64,000 nucleotides of DNA from Ctena decussata (Eukaryota; Mollusca; Bivalvia; Lucinida; Lucinidae), in the NCBI GenBank assembly GCA_963989385.1, contig OZ022498.1, forward strand, positions 103,091,298 through 103,155,297. Reading direction: 5' to 3'. Numbering within the stretch: position 1 is the stretch's first letter; every line of letters begins with the position of its first letter. The position numbers and the translations under genes are program-made. Positions 44,756-56,903 of the stretch are shown here, piece by piece. The notes under the pieces are model-generated. The model had not been told where the DNA came from. It saw only the letters and a program-made list of their open reading frames with translations, and searched no databases.

Positions 44756-44900
44756 AATTTCTTTGCTGGCCGCCCAAACAAGGCGACACTTCTGTTATGG
44801 TTCGTCTTGGTTGTTTTATGTGTTGTTTTTGCTATGTCTGGTACTGCTATATTGTATGTGATGTTTATGCTGGCCCGGGGATCACCTACATGGGAAACAA
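44756..44900 (+). repeat. Penelope-type 3' region, right half
   Basis: AATTTCTTTGCTGGCCGCCC, AAGGCGACACTTCTGTTATGG and GTATGTGATGTTTATGCTGG complete the copy begun at 42600. Confidence 0.65.
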
Positions 44901-45133
44901 AGCCATTTCCTACTTACTTTACATCGTTAGTTTGGACCCTGTAGATTTGGCTATCCACTGACTTGTATTTTTTAAAACTGTCCCTACTCGCGCACGTTGC
45001 ATATGATTGACACTGATCGCATCAAAATAAAATGCCATTTCATGAATGTGTATATGTAGAAAGAAAGTACTAAATCACACACTTTCCTCGTTTAGCTGCA
45101 AAAGCTTCGTATAAAATACTAAGATACTTAGAA

Positions 45134-45273
45134 CCAATTAAAATCTTAAATAGTTCCTTCAAGAGCAGATAATACATTCAGAAGAAGGAACATGGGCCAG
45201 ACTACGTAGTTTCGGCTAATAAAGCCTGGACAGTGACCCTGACAATATCTGGTGACGAAGCCAGAGAAGAGCA
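45134..45273 (-). repeat. L repeat, most complete copy
   Basis: Minus strand: TGGCTTCGTCACCAGATATTG to AGATTTTAATT, about 140 bp, with a single tail unit. Confidence 0.8.
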
Positions 45274-45584
45274 TACGGTAATTTCTGAATTTAAATTGGA
45301 CAGTCGATTCAAAGACTGATTAGTATCAATAAGGAACCAAATAATATAAAAGACGATGATCTAGAATAGTAGTCTAAATCGATCTCAAATTATAGATTTC
45401 TCAATATATCCTCTAGTCTAAAAGGACCAAAATAAAATATAATCTGCACTATGGATGATGTACGGTGAGACGTTTTACGGCCGTCACACGGCACATTCTC
45501 AGGATCTGACACAATTCAATCCCAGATTCCACCCGAGACACCAAGTGGGAAAAAGTCAATACAAAATTAGTCACAGTAAATGAA
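45274..45584. other. Unassigned sequence
   Basis: No feature recognised. Confidence 0.35.
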
Positions 45585-45700
45585 ACCATCAGTGGCGGCC
45601 ATTCTACCAGCCACCTCCGCAGGCGGCCACCAGGCTAGCCCTAACATCACAAACAACATACCAATAACAGACATAGCAACAAACTACAATCCATAAAACT
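45585..45700 (-). repeat. Diverged Penelope-type 3' region fragment
   Basis: GGCTAGCCCTAACATCACAAAC and ACAGACATAGCAACAAAC are the reverse complement of the end of 44756-44900. Confidence 0.45.
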
Positions 45701-45944
45701 ACAATGCAACTACAATGCAAAGAACCTAGAACCTGAATGCGTTTTCTTCGACACTGTTATTATCACTTTTTAATGGTTTAATGGTTCTGTATTTTATTCA
45801 ACTGTCAAATTTGATTCGTTTAAATTTAGCTTTGATGTGATTTAAATTTTGTGTGAATCGGTATGCCTTAATATTTTCTGTCATGTCATGCAATTTTTCT
45901 GACTTCCTTCTTGCTTGTCTTGACGGTATAGCCTTTTCAAAATA

Positions 45945-46350
45945 GGGTCTGCTGTAAAAAAATATTTTTCTCAAAAGGGAGATAATTATTCCAATTCAGA
46001 GATTACACCAGGTAGGATGGGATGCGTAACTGAAAATGGCAGAGTTTCTCCCCACGAAAGTGTACCCATTCGCCCAAATAAAAAGTTTTGTCAAATAGAA
46101 TTTTCGGCTTAAATTCGACCAACATTGACGTTGGAAATAAAGTATTCCCAATATTAATTTTGGTTGAATTAGAGTATATCTTCAGGTGAACAAAGCTTTC
46201 CTTTCCAGTTTTGCCGTTCATTTCATTTTGAATACCTCTAAAAAGAGAAAAATATTCTTTTAATAACCGATTCTTTCTTTTAGTAGAAGGCTCCGTTTGG
46301 AAGTTGGAAGGTCTCGTTTTCCAGGAAAGCAAACAGGAAGTCAGAAAAAC
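45945..46350 (+). repeat. G repeat pieces
   Basis: CAGAGTTTCTCCCCACGAAAG with GTGTACCCATTCGCC at 46038-46073, and GGAAAGCAAACAGGAAGTCA near 46324. They look like the two ends of one family with other sequence between. Confidence 0.45.
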
Positions 46351-46670
46351 GTTATAAATCAAACGTTATGCAAGAAAGGGTATCTGTCATGGGCTGAGGC
46401 GCGAACAGAAAAAAATCCTTTACTCGGGATCACCGTTTGGCATCACTCGGCAAGCCTAGTGATTCCGATTCCGGACATTGCACCCTTGAATTATTTCATT
46501 ATTTCAAACGGCGTCAGATCTTTATATACACATACACTGTTCGCTGATGCATTTGTGGGAAAAAAGGAAATGTATCAATTGCTTCTTTTCCGCGTAATCA
46601 ACTACGAAACCCAAGAAGAGATATTGCTGCATTTGAGGCATTGACTGGGAACGAAATTTAGAGGAGATTA
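46351..46670. other. Unassigned sequence
   Basis: A 115-residue frame crosses the G repeat end and this stretch; not recognised. Confidence 0.35.
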
Positions 46671-46928
46671 GGCCCCAAGGTTACAAGTATAAAACTTTTT
46701 TTCATGCCCAACTCAGCCCGCATGAAATTTTACTTGCTAATAAATAGCAAATTACAGATAAGTATAGTTTGCTTGCTGAGTTGAGCTGAGTATCAAAGTT
46801 TCTCTGCTGAAAAATATGAAAATGCCAACATATGAAAATCCAGCATAAGTTGGCATTTTTATATCTATCAGCAGAATAAATTTCATGCTCAGCTGAGTTG
46901 AGCACAAAAAGTTTTATAACCTCGGGGC
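46671..46928. mobile_element. Palindromic MITE with GGCCCCAAGGTTA ends
   Basis: Ends GGCCCCAAGGTTAC(AAG)TATAAAAC and GTTTTATAACCTCGGGGC are inverted. Inside, TCAGC/GAGTTGAGC, CATGAAATTT and TGCCAACATATG/AGTTGGCATTT form further pairs. The terminal AAGGTTATAAAACTT is shared with 54245-54385 and 59985-60202. Confidence 0.75.
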
Positions 46929-47224
46929 AGGTTAGGAATTTCCAGCAGTTAATACTTGAAACAGCATAACTCTTCCGGCACATGATCAGTTCCATATTCA
47001 AACAACAAACATATCGTTACAGAAAATGGTTCAGCTGTCCGAATATCTGGCTCAGAGGTAAACTACAGTATGATTTCCATACAAACTCTGTGTATTGTTT
47101 GTGTTGGTTGCGTATCAGGCGAGTACACACATATGCACCATTACAATGCAGTTATTGTAGAGAAGCGTCACAAGCGTGTCTTTAGCAACATAACAACACA
47201 TAAATTTAAAATCTAGCTCTGCAG
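46929..47224. other. Unassigned sequence
   Basis: Possibly the diverged upstream part of repeat Z from about 47100. Confidence 0.35.
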
Positions 47225-47440
47225 GTAACGAGTCACACTGATACTGGCTTCTCGTATTTCATCTGATATTAATGGTGCGGGTCTCTCGAGAATTATTGAG
47301 ACTCCTACGTAATGCACATGCCTTTGAAGTTTTGAAATTGAAAGACTTGAACGTAATCTAATAGCTCTTTGCAAGTTCGACTTTGTAATTGAATATTTAT
47401 TTGCTGCTTTATTAGTATTCTATGCGGAGATTAAGCTATA
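47225..47440 (+). repeat. Interspersed repeat Z, copy 2
   Basis: GACTCCTACGTAA, CCTTTGAAGTTTTGAAATTG, TTCGACTTTG as at 18110-18460. Confidence 0.6.
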
Positions 47441-47647
47441 ATGCTTATCAAATGACAATCTACAGACTTGTCCACGTGTTACGCTTTTCCATTCCAATCC
47501 TTGTTAATCGACTAGTTTGTAAATTGGGATATTCTTTTTACTTGTCAGAATGAAAAAAAAAACTACAAGGAACGAAGCCCGTTTATGTTTTGCCATGTGA
47601 TCTGTTATAATTCGCTGAGGAATATCTGACAAAGAAAATTGTAAAAG

Positions 47648-47811
47648 TAAAAAGTATGCAAAGACCAGGAACTGAAACAATCAAAATCCAAATCCAGCCC
47701 TCAAACCATAGTTGGAAACAACTAGGATTACAAATAATCAAGATACAGAGAACATATGGCCAACCGAGTGAGCAGCTTGTTCCCAAAAGGTGGCCACTCA
47801 GCAACCCAAAA
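47648..47811 (-). mobile_element. Penelope-type 3' region, copy 3 (short)
   Basis: Near-identical to 9283-9440, with the same 3' terminus and a 5' cut at CAGCAACCCA. Frames here mirror those at 9.3 and 15.9 kb. Confidence 0.85.
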
Positions 47812-48173
47812 CTTCAAAAAAGAAGTCTTTGCCAGACGAATTTAAGCAAAGGAATTTTTGGAACCGGGTCCAACGCTTGTTTTACTCCAGACACCTATGC
47901 ACCATTTGAACTAATAATTTCGTTTTCGTTGTCCAATAAATTTATGTGCCGTCGGCATCTTCTTTTGCTAACCGATGTCTGGGTGTCATTTTAATTATCT
48001 AATGTAATCTGTTCCATTTATATTTGTATGTCTGCTTCAGCTTTAGTAGACTCGAGAATATTATTAAAGCACTTGATAAAAGGCCTCTCTAATCATATGG
48101 TTGTTTTGTATTCCTAATGGAAATATTTCTTTATCTTTATTGTTAACATGATACGACAAAACATAACATAATT
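47812..48173. other. Unassigned sequence
   Basis: No feature recognised. Confidence 0.35.
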
Positions 48174-48409
48174 GAGCCGCGACGCGAGAAAACCAACAAA
48201 GTGGTTGTGCACCCAGCGCCAACGCAGATCAGCCTGGACATCCGACTAATCCGCTCAGACTTTTCGCTAAACGCTTAAAGGGTAGCTAAGGGTCTAAGCT
48301 ACCTCCATGCGGACAGCGAAGACTCTGATCGGACTGGATGGATGCCCACGCTGATCTGAGTCTGCGCTGTGCGCACAACCACATTGTTGGTTATGTCGTG
48401 TCGCGGCTC
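48174..48409 (-). mobile_element. GAGCC palindrome MITE, copy 5
   Basis: Complete ends; flanked on both sides by AATT (48170-48173 and 48410-48413), a candidate 4-bp target duplication. Confidence 0.95.
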
Positions 48410-48890
48410 AATTATCTACACACATTATTCAGTACTCAGAGTGAACCCAGTGACTACATGTAACAAGCTGTAGTAAGGCAACATTAATTTTGTTTTATTT
48501 TAATTGAGAGCAAGCACTACAGTTATTAGAAAAACAAATTTATGGAGCATTTTTCCTGAAGAACAATACTGTATAATAAGATACCTTATTAGGATGTATA
48601 TGTATATTTATAGACCGCTTTTCTAGAAAAACAAAACTCTCTCTCTCTCTCTCACTAAAGTCGGTTTTGGCACCTTACTTTCATAATACGTCCATTATTT
48701 GATTTAAGTTACCTTTGGATTTGCGAGGCTTATTGTTGCGTAAAGTTTTTAAAACTTGCCATGTACTCGTATAACAACATGCATTATTAGGATATATATA
48801 GATACACCTTCAAGAGAGATCAGTCTAACATGGAAAGTGGTCTAACATGATCTAACATGGAAACTAGGCTTCTCTAAATATAAGAAATGG

Positions 48891-48931
<41 letters not shown>

Positions 48932-49859
48932 AACGTTATTTTCTTAAAGAATGGCCCTCTATCGAGAAGGGATTTGTCAGCCAGGCAATCAATTATTATT
49001 CTGCTTACAGGTGGAGTCCAAACTGTACAGTGTATCCATACACCCTAAGTAAATGAGTATTCCATATTTTCCGGCCATGTTCGCAAGCGGAAAGAACTCA
49101 TGATTTGCCATTTTCTTTCCTGGATTAAGACTCTCAGGTGGGCAAATTCTTAAATCTGATTCTCGTAAATATATGTATGTGATAATCATAAAATCTCGAA
49201 ATTATCTAAATTTTACGTAGAGTCAAAGCCAATTCTTTTGTGTCCATGATCTTTTGAACAGACACTGTATTCCAGACTTGGCTTTAGAAGTTTGCGGTTT
49301 TCTTAAGGCGGTAATTCTACAACTTAATAACACTAGCATCGGAATTGTATACAAGCTTTATGAGAGGATGATGGTAAATTAAGGTTAGCTCATTAACGAT
49401 ATCATTATTTTCTTCACAGTGATTTCCTGTTGATGGACTATCCATAAATGGACAACTGTGCTCCTAGGCATTTGGACCACGATCAGAAAATGAGTTTTCT
49501 TTTCTAGACATTTGGACACTCATCTTTCTGACTGTAATCCGTCGGATGGTCGTGTTCGGGCGAGGGTGCAGGGCAACTTTCAGTGCCGGGCCGTCTTACT
49601 ATTTGGGTTAATAAAAGGGCAAAGGCCTATATTGCTTGCAGTAGGTGCGGGTGGAGTTATATGGACATTTTGCTCTCCCCAATCATATCTCGCCATCCTC
49701 CCTTTCTCTAGGAGACGGCTCAATATAGACTAAAATACTCTCTCAAAGAGCCGTTAATCCGAAAACAACCCAACCAACCTGACCGTGATCCGAATGCCCA
49801 GAACATTTGCGACAAGTAAATACTCATATGAGCAAAGCTGTTACAATTTAGAGATTCTG
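48410..49859. other. Unassigned sequence with CT microsatellites
   Basis: (CT)n at about 48639-48654 and 48893-48930. Both follow ATATAGA-type sequence, suggesting a local duplication. A 73-residue frame at 49512-49733 lies in a locally GC-richer patch and is not recognised. Confidence 0.45.
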
Positions 49860-50045
49860 TACTACTGGTAAGTTAAAATGGTTTACACCCCACCATTTCT
49901 TTCGTGCCTCTCTTCCCAATGGGGGTCAGCCCTAACAAGAAAGAATTTGCTCCTCTAGGAGCAAATTCATTCCCTTAAGAGTAGACCCTGTTTTTGGAAG
50001 GGCTTTGTTGTTCAGGGAAGCAAAAAGGAAGTCACAAAAGTTTTC
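49860..50045 (+). repeat. G repeat copy with AATTTGCTCC hairpin
   Basis: AATTTGCTCCTCTAGGAGCA forms a hairpin with the following AATT; then TTCCCTTAAGAGTAGACCC and GCAAAAAGGAAGTCACAAAAG. Confidence 0.6.
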
Positions 50046-50444
50046 TATTTTTGCATTTATGGCGCACCGAAAAGCATGGTGGTGAACCGATACAGAAAAG
50101 GTCTACAAAGTGCATGCAGACTACAGTAACAGTCTATAAGGCTGATCCCCTTTTATTTCGCAGATAAACTTATCAGTCTGCCTAATAGTACCACACACGT
50201 GTATATAAAAATAGTGTACAATGATATATAGTTTCACCAAATCACCTGCGACACAGTACCTGATTTGCTTTGTCTGTCAAAAACAAGTTTATGTTGTTTC
50301 AATTGGTTTGTTGTTGTTGTTTTTGCATGGTGGGGTTGTGTTTATGTTTTTCCTTTTTTATAGTTTTGTTAATTTTTGCCTAAGAAATTGTGTCATACAT
50401 ACCAGTTTAAAACATATCGAAATTTATTTCAGGCACTATAATAT

Positions 50445-50680
50445 GAGCCGCGACACGAGAAAACCAACAAAGTAGTTGTGTGTCCAGCGCAGACTCAGAC
50501 CAGCCTGGGCATCCGCCCAGTCTGATCAGACTCTTCGCTAAGGCTTTTAAGGGTAGCTAAGGGCCTAAGCTACCTCCATGCGGACAGCGAAGACTCTGAT
50601 CAGACTTGTCGGATGCCCAGGCTGATCTGAGTCTGCGCTGGGCGCACAACCACTTTGTTGGTTTTTTCGTGTCACGGCTT
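50445..50680 (-). mobile_element. GAGCC palindrome MITE, copy 6
   Basis: Ends GAGCCGCGACACGAG and TCGTGTCACGGCTT (last base changed). Flanks ATAT and AATT do not match. Confidence 0.95.
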
Positions 50681-52398
50681 AATTATTTAATTCTAAACTG
50701 CACTCTTGCACAATAAAAAATCAATAAATTATTGCTTTTACGATTTGAAAAGTGCAGCTGAATGAATTTCTCATTGAAATTCACAGTCTCTGTAGACAGG
50801 TATTTAGAGTCAGTATCTAGTCTCGATAACATTTTTGTCTAGATGAGCAGCGAATATTTATAATTTAATATCAAACTCTGATTACATTTGTTGCCTGATA
50901 CCGCAATCTTGTTACTGTAGCTGCGCATCTGAAACTAACGATTTTTGATCAATTTTCTTTCTCGCCGCAGGTAGTGGCTGAGTATTCTGTTACATGTATA
51001 CTGTTCGTTAAACGTGTGTCTGTCCGTTTGTCGTCCCACTTCATTTGGTTTTCTTCGAGTTATCTTTGAAGTATTTTCTTTAAACTTGTTTTATGGTCTT
51101 TCATGTACTGGACTTAGAAACACCTCGTTGGCTATTGTTACTGAATGGGCAATAATTGATAATTATTGTCCTATAGGTACATGTAGTAAAACGTCTAAAC
51201 GCAAATCATTATGAAAAGCGCTTCAATCTTCGCGCTTGGTGATAAAATATGGGTTCATGTGCATATACTGATCCATACCTGGCAAAAAATATGGGGAACG
51301 TGTTTTAGAAAAGGGACAATACAAGTTTTCATTTTCTGGTTCCCCGTTGAGCGATGCAATATAAATAAAAGCGATACAGTGAATGGGACTCCATGGCTGT
51401 ACATTGAATTTTTACCATTTTTCATTGTTTATGAAATTAAAAGTAGGCTATTTTAGTTGGCAACTAAATGACCCAATTCAATTTTTGAACCGTTTTTATG
51501 TGAAACTCAATGACGTTTTATTGGTTTAAAGCTGGTTTAACGCTGTCATTTACAATGACCAAACTTTGGCTAAAAGCTCGCAGCGATACCTCATGACAAG
51601 ATTTTAAATTTGACGTTAATTTGCTATGTTTCGCTCGCTAAAATAAACATTTGGGGTCAATATGAGGAAAATAATTAGGTTTACCAAAAAAAAAAAAAAA
51701 AAAAAAATCAGCCAATAGTTACCACCAATTTATAGCCATATCGTGACGCCATGGTGACGCGTCATTATTCTGCCATTACATAGGTTTGTGATTGTTTTGT
51801 TTTACAAAATGTCATGTTTTCATAAAGAGATTATACTAGCCTTCTTTCTTATCGTGCAGATGTAGTTGAAAAAGTCATACTGGCCATAAAGTTTCTGTCC
51901 TTGAATTAGACCTAATTAGCTGTTGATATATTTCTTTTTATGAACTTTACACACAGCTGTTTAATTGAATATTCCAAAACCTGTTTTATTCACTGAACAT
52001 TTACAGTTAATATATGCGTTTTAACGTTGGACCACGGACAGAAAAGAAAAATGGTCAAAAACAGTTTCATAAGCCTGAAGTGTCAAATCAAGTAAACATT
52101 ACTAAATCCAAAATATTAAGATGTGTAGACATTGCTCTTCATACAGAATGTGTTTTTAAATGAATTGATTAATTACATGTTTAAACTTAATGCAAACGCA
52201 ATTGCCAAAATTTCAGGAACACATACGATGTGTACAGCAACAAACTGATTAACTGCCTATTTACTTAACCGCTAATGAAACTGAAGAAACATGAATACAT
52301 GTATGACGTGAAAATAACGTTTAACCCATAATGGTCACATTTCAATTAATCCAAAATAACAAAAGACACTTGCCGTCTTTCTTCGATTATGAGACGGG
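50681..52398. other. Unassigned sequence; poly-A run
   Basis: About 1.7 kb. A run of some 23 A lies at 51688-51710. Frames of 66 and 81 residues near 51.0-51.5 kb are unrecognised. Confidence 0.4.
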
Positions 52399-52494
52399 CT
52401 TCTCCCTTCCGAAACAATCCCAAAATTCTAGATCCGTCTTATAAGACGGATCTAGATATTTGGGATTGTTTTTAGATAGAAGAGAATTTAAATT
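52399..52494. repeat. GATCCGTCTTATAAGACGGATC palindrome, copy 1
   Basis: AACAATCCCAAAATTCTAGATC and CCGTCTTATAAGACGG; the right arm mirrors the left to GATAGAAGAGA. Copy 2 is at 63881-63964. Confidence 0.85.
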
Positions 52495-52568
52495 AAAAGT
52501 TTGGTTTAGATATTTGGAGTAATTCTACAGCTGGAAAAACAACGTCGTGCAGCCGAATAAATACGGTA

Positions 52569-52570
52569 AA

Positions 52571-52601
<31 letters not shown>

Positions 52602-52820
52602 TGGGTTTAACGGCCCTATGAGACAGAATTTCCGTCTGTATCGGGCCATGTCCCAGAGAGAGGGAGAAAGAAGAGAGAAACGATTGACGAGAGAAAAATG
52701 TCCAAACAATCTCCACCCGCACCTACTGCAAGCACAACAGGCCCTTGCCCTTCAATGTTCTAAATCAGAAGGATTCCTTGGCACTGGAAGTTATACACAG
52801 CACCATCGCACCACCCGACG
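52569..52820 (+). repeat. SINE-like repeat with TGAT array
   Basis: (TGAT)n at about 52571-52599 is followed by TTTGGGTTTAACGGCCC, GAGACAG and TCTGTATCGGGCCATGT, the same order as 10612-10675. Frames on both strands are by-products. Confidence 0.5.
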
Positions 52821-53077
52821 GTAAAGACCAAATGTGATGAACATAAAGTGTGAAAAGTTAAAAATTCATACACCATGGTTTTACTCCGGATCCGTCTGTA
52901 TAAAAGATCATTCTGTAGCTCAGGTTATTATACGATATGCACTGTTTCATGTAAAATCTTTGGCATACTGCAAGTACAGGCCCTAAAAATAGAATAAAGA
53001 TTTTCTGTCCTAGTTTTCTCCTAGCATTGCTGCGATACGGATTGAGTTTCAAAATACAATCGTTTATATCAGGTCAT
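52821..53077. other. Unassigned sequence
   Basis: No feature recognised. Confidence 0.35.
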
Positions 53078-53145
53078 TTTCAACCGCTGAAAGCAAAATG
53101 GTGATTCTTTAAGAATCACCATTTTGCCTTCAGCGTTTTGAAAAT
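53078..53145. repeat. AAAATGGTGATTCTT palindrome
   Basis: CAACCGCTGAA-GCAAAATGGTGATTCTT is mirrored by AAGAATCACCATTTTGC-TTCAGCG about a centre at 53112. Confidence 0.9.
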
Positions 53146-54079
53146 TACACTGTCTGACCCTTTGTTGTTCAGATTATTTGTCTGTGTCTTGTTGAAGGCA
53201 TTGTCATTAAGCTTCAAATTTCAGCATTCACAGAATCTTTCGAAAGAACCAAAGTTATTAAATCTTTGTCAGCTCAGGTTATAACTAGGAGATACACTTC
53301 TAAAAGCAATTTATGAGTGTCATGTTTCTTTTTAACGCCAGACACATTTCGGGGAAGACAATGTATTTGATCCACTACTCTAATGACCAGTTTTATGTAT
53401 CAAACCAATTTCATCAAAATGCGGGGCATACAAGATATTAAATCTAAATACTGACTCTTAACATAAAATGTTCATTAAAGCTAATTAAGCAATAAACCAT
53501 TTATTAAAACTGGTTTTAAACGAATAGAAATAAGTGTAAGCTGTACAAAACGCTTCCAGAGAGTACACCAAGATGGCTTTGGGGATTTAGCTCACTGTTT
53601 GTTTTGTTCTAACTTCAGGATCGAAATTAAAATGTTTAATATCATTTTTCGATCCACAGTGCTGCCTGAATTAGATGTTCGATGATATTTTATTTCATCA
53701 TATGAAAAATCCCGTGAATGTGTCTATGTTTTTTTTTTTGTTTTTTTATTCGTTTTTTTTTTTTTTTTTTGTTACTCTACACGCAGAATTGAAAAGATAA
53801 ATATGCATGGTAAATCTGGATAATATTTGAAAGGCTTAATTTTTATGGAACTTAGCGGATACTATGGTTGCGTGAAATGCAATCAATCGTGAAATATAAA
53901 GAACCATTATAACAAACGGGGTATCAAAACTTCGTTAATATTTCTTTGAAATAAATTTCGGGAAAAACTTCGGCAGCAAGTCATACCAAAGAAAAAAATG
54001 GCATTTCGTGGTTTTAGTGTGTGTGTGTGTGTGTGTGTGTTTTAAATCAAGGCGTTCGTCTCGACTTCTTTCGTGATTT
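53146..54079. other. Unassigned sequence with T-rich and GT runs
   Basis: T-rich tract at 53730-53770 and (GT)n at about 54018-54042. No gene. Confidence 0.4.
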
Positions 54080-54235
54080 TTACAAAGGGGTAAAACTTTG
54101 TATTTTCTTGTTTGCTTTCCTGGACGGAGAAACAGTTCCAAAATGTGGTCTACCTTTTTAAAGAATTAAGCAGGGAGGCAAAAAAGAAAAAGAAGAAGTT
54201 GACGTTCATTCAATTACTATACCCATTCACCTGAA
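54080..54235 (+). repeat. G repeat copy
   Basis: GTTTGCTTTCCTGGACGGAG and the end motif with ACTATACCCATTCACCTG. Confidence 0.45.
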
Positions 54236-54244
54236 GACCAGGCC

Positions 54245-54385
54245 TAGAGGTTATAAAACTTTAGTACATTCTCAAACTCAAAATAAAGCACACTGATTGG
54301 CTGCTTGCGAGCACATGCTCGGAAGCAGCCAATTAGTTTGCTTTATTTTGAGTTTGAGATTATTCTCAAGTTTTACAACCTCGAA
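54245..54385. mobile_element. CAAACTCAAAATAAAGC palindromic MITE, copy 1
   Basis: AGGTTATAAAACTT ends; arms TCTCAAACTCAAAATAAAGC and ACTGATTGGCTGCTT mirrored by AAGCAGCCAATTAG and GCTTTATTTTGAGTTTGAGA. The centre is GAGCACATGCTC. Confidence 0.9.
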
Positions 54386-54949
54386 CCCAGTTGGCCAAAA
54401 TAAACATCGTCCTCTGTATGTAGTGTGTTTTTATATAACTAACACGTTCTAGAACTGTGAGTTCCTGAAAACTGTCTTTTTTTAACAAGTATGTTTTCCT
54501 ATAACGATGCCTTGCAGCTTTCCGTGATCATTTACGCTTCCCGGTGATTAGATTTTCTTTACGATTATTTTATTTGCGCTGCTACAGGAAATAGCTATAA
54601 GATTCCGATCAACAATGTGTTTCCCATAAATGTGTTAAAATCTGTTTGGCTGCATTGACATGTATATTGTAAACCTATACCTCATACCCAAGCGCTAAGA
54701 AAATTACTTAAATTATATCACCATGAAATCTAGGTATTTTGATACTTTTAAAAGACATTTACAAGAAGTTCAAGGCAATATACATCTATATGAGTTGTTT
54801 TAGAACATTACTTCGTCTACAAGCAAACCCTCCAACAGAAAATTGTTAACGATACCAAAGCAAATAAACCAGCCAGTAACAGAGGGAAAACTAAAATATG
54901 ATGGCTACACTTTCATGTACACCTTTACACAAGATCTAATTGCTTATAA
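54386..54949. other. Unassigned sequence
   Basis: No feature recognised. Confidence 0.35.
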
Positions 54950-55184
54950 GAGCCGCGACAAGACAAAACCAACAAAGTGGTTGTGCGCCAAGTGCAGACT
55001 CAGATCAGCCTGGGCATTCACCCAGTCTGATCAGAGTCTTTGCTGTCCGCATGGAGGTAGCTCAGACCCTTAACCACCTTTTAACCGCTTAGCGAAGAGT
55101 CTGATCAGACTGGGCGGATGCCCATGCTGATCTGAGTCTGCGCTGGGCGCACATCCACTTTTTTGTTTTCTAGTGTCGCGGCTC
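54950..55184 (+). mobile_element. GAGCC palindrome MITE, copy 7
   Basis: Same orientation as copies 1 and 9. Flanked by ATAA on both sides (54946-54949, 55185-55188). Confidence 0.95.
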
Positions 55185-55753
55185 ATAATGCTTTTCAGTA
55201 TACCTTCAAAAAGACCGGGAACTGCTATATAGTATCTCTGAATTTCGACGGCGGTATATTTTGGTCATACACTGTACAGTGTTTTACACTATGTATGGGC
55301 AGTTTGACGTCTCCTTTCTCTGCAGCCGTTCGGTAATGCAATAATGTCTGTATCAAATGTTTACATAAATCTTCGGTAAAATTGGAGGTAATGAGTCCCA
55401 ATTGTCTGTCTATTTGTTTGGTCAGCCATAGCTGCCAGTTTCTCTGATTTCCAGACGGATTTCTAAATGCAACTGTTCACCATTTGTGGGTAGTGTACTT
55501 TTCAGAGATTACAGATCAGACTATAAAAAGTTAAACCAATTTTGCCGACCGAGTTTTGTGCCGAGTAACAGCAAACAATCAACAATGTCAGGTTGTTCAG
55601 AATGAACATCCCAGCAGAAGCAAAACATTCAATCAACATGGAATCAACGTTGATCCAATTTTAGAACAGCGATGTGTGGCTACGGGGATAAAGCTACGGG
55701 CGGGAGTCCTACATTTTTAGGATCAACAAAATGGGAATGATCTCTACAGTTCA
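55185..55753. other. Unassigned sequence
   Basis: A short CATACACTGTACAGTG-type inverted pair near 55269. Nothing else recognised. Confidence 0.35.
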
Positions 55754-55865
55754 ATCCCAGCAGGCACACGACGTCGAAATGACGTCGTTCTGACGTCGAT
55801 GCGACGCCATGACGTCGCATTGACGTCAATACGACGTCATTTTGTCGTTATGTGCCTGCTGGGAT
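55754..55865. mobile_element. ATCCCAGCAGGCACA MITE
   Basis: Perfect 15-bp inverted ends (55754-55768 and 55851-55865) enclose reiterated GACGTC(G/A) motifs at 5-16-bp spacing. Total 112 bp. Similar CCCAGCAGGCACA elements are remembered from many animals. Confidence 0.9.
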
Positions 55866-56624
55866 AAGTGTTATCATTCATTTACTCTTTAGGCACAGCA
55901 CTTGATGGTATGGATTTGAAGGAATAAGGCCCGAGGCGGAGCAATACATCCCTCACTTGAAACACTGGCTCTACTAAACGACATAGCTGTGTGGCATTGT
56001 GCATACTTGTATAGTTTTCACGAACTTTAATGGGTCACAGGAATAGCGGGATATATGTGTATTACCAACTAAAGCTATGTCCTACGGTGTACCCAGGCAC
56101 AGAAGCATCTTGATTAGGAAAGGAAAGGTCAGCAAACCATTGACATAACAAAAAGTTAAAGTTAGAGTCTATAACATAAGTTGGGCATACATTTACAAGG
56201 TATTCTAATGCACTTACTGACGTTTACATGTATTACGCAGCGTCTGATTGGATAACATTATATCTTTTAATATACTGTCGGAAACCTGACGTCATTATGC
56301 AACGTCGCTCCTCTTTAAGTGACGTCTGAGTTTACAATGCTAAAAGCACTTTCTTTGGGTACAAAGAAGTACATCTTGGAATAAATATGAAGAAGTGCTT
56401 GAGAACAAAGATAACAGTCAGTTGAAAAGTTTCATTTAGAGGGGTAAATCATAGGTTTTATGGTCGCAAAATCCGTTTTACGGCTCTGCTAATGCATCGC
56501 CGTAAAACGAAATTGAAACTTAAGAAAGACGTCAGACGTGTCACCTCCCGAACTAACAATTTGGAGTACAATAATTCGTTAATTCAAATACATTTGCCAG
56601 CAAAGCTTTCAACATATCATTGAG
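55866..56624. other. Unassigned sequence
   Basis: Contains an 11-bp inverted pair CGTTTTACGGC/GCCGTAAAACG at 56474-56509. No gene. Confidence 0.4.
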
Positions 56625-56830
56625 TCAGGTGTATACGTACACCTCCCTGTATTTTCTCCAATTTTGAAAATAGAGAACAGCCTTTTTGACTTCCCGTTCA
56701 CTTCTCAGAATCAAACAGGCCTTATGAGAGCACATTCTTCCATTGAAAAGTAGGCCCCATTGAGAAGTGAGGCAAACTAAAAATCGGTGAAATTCTTCCA
56801 CTGGAAGTCTACCCAGAAGCAGATAACCAC
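56625..56830 (+). repeat. G repeat copy
   Basis: TTTTTGACTTCCCGTT, GAGAAGTGAGGCAAAC and TGAAATTCTTCCACTGGAAG with GTCTACCCA. Diverged. Confidence 0.4.
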
Positions 56831-56903
56831 CGGGAGACAAGATTTAGATCATGACAGGGAGCTTATATTAGTCATTGATATTTGTCGCAAATTTCACACA
56901 AAT

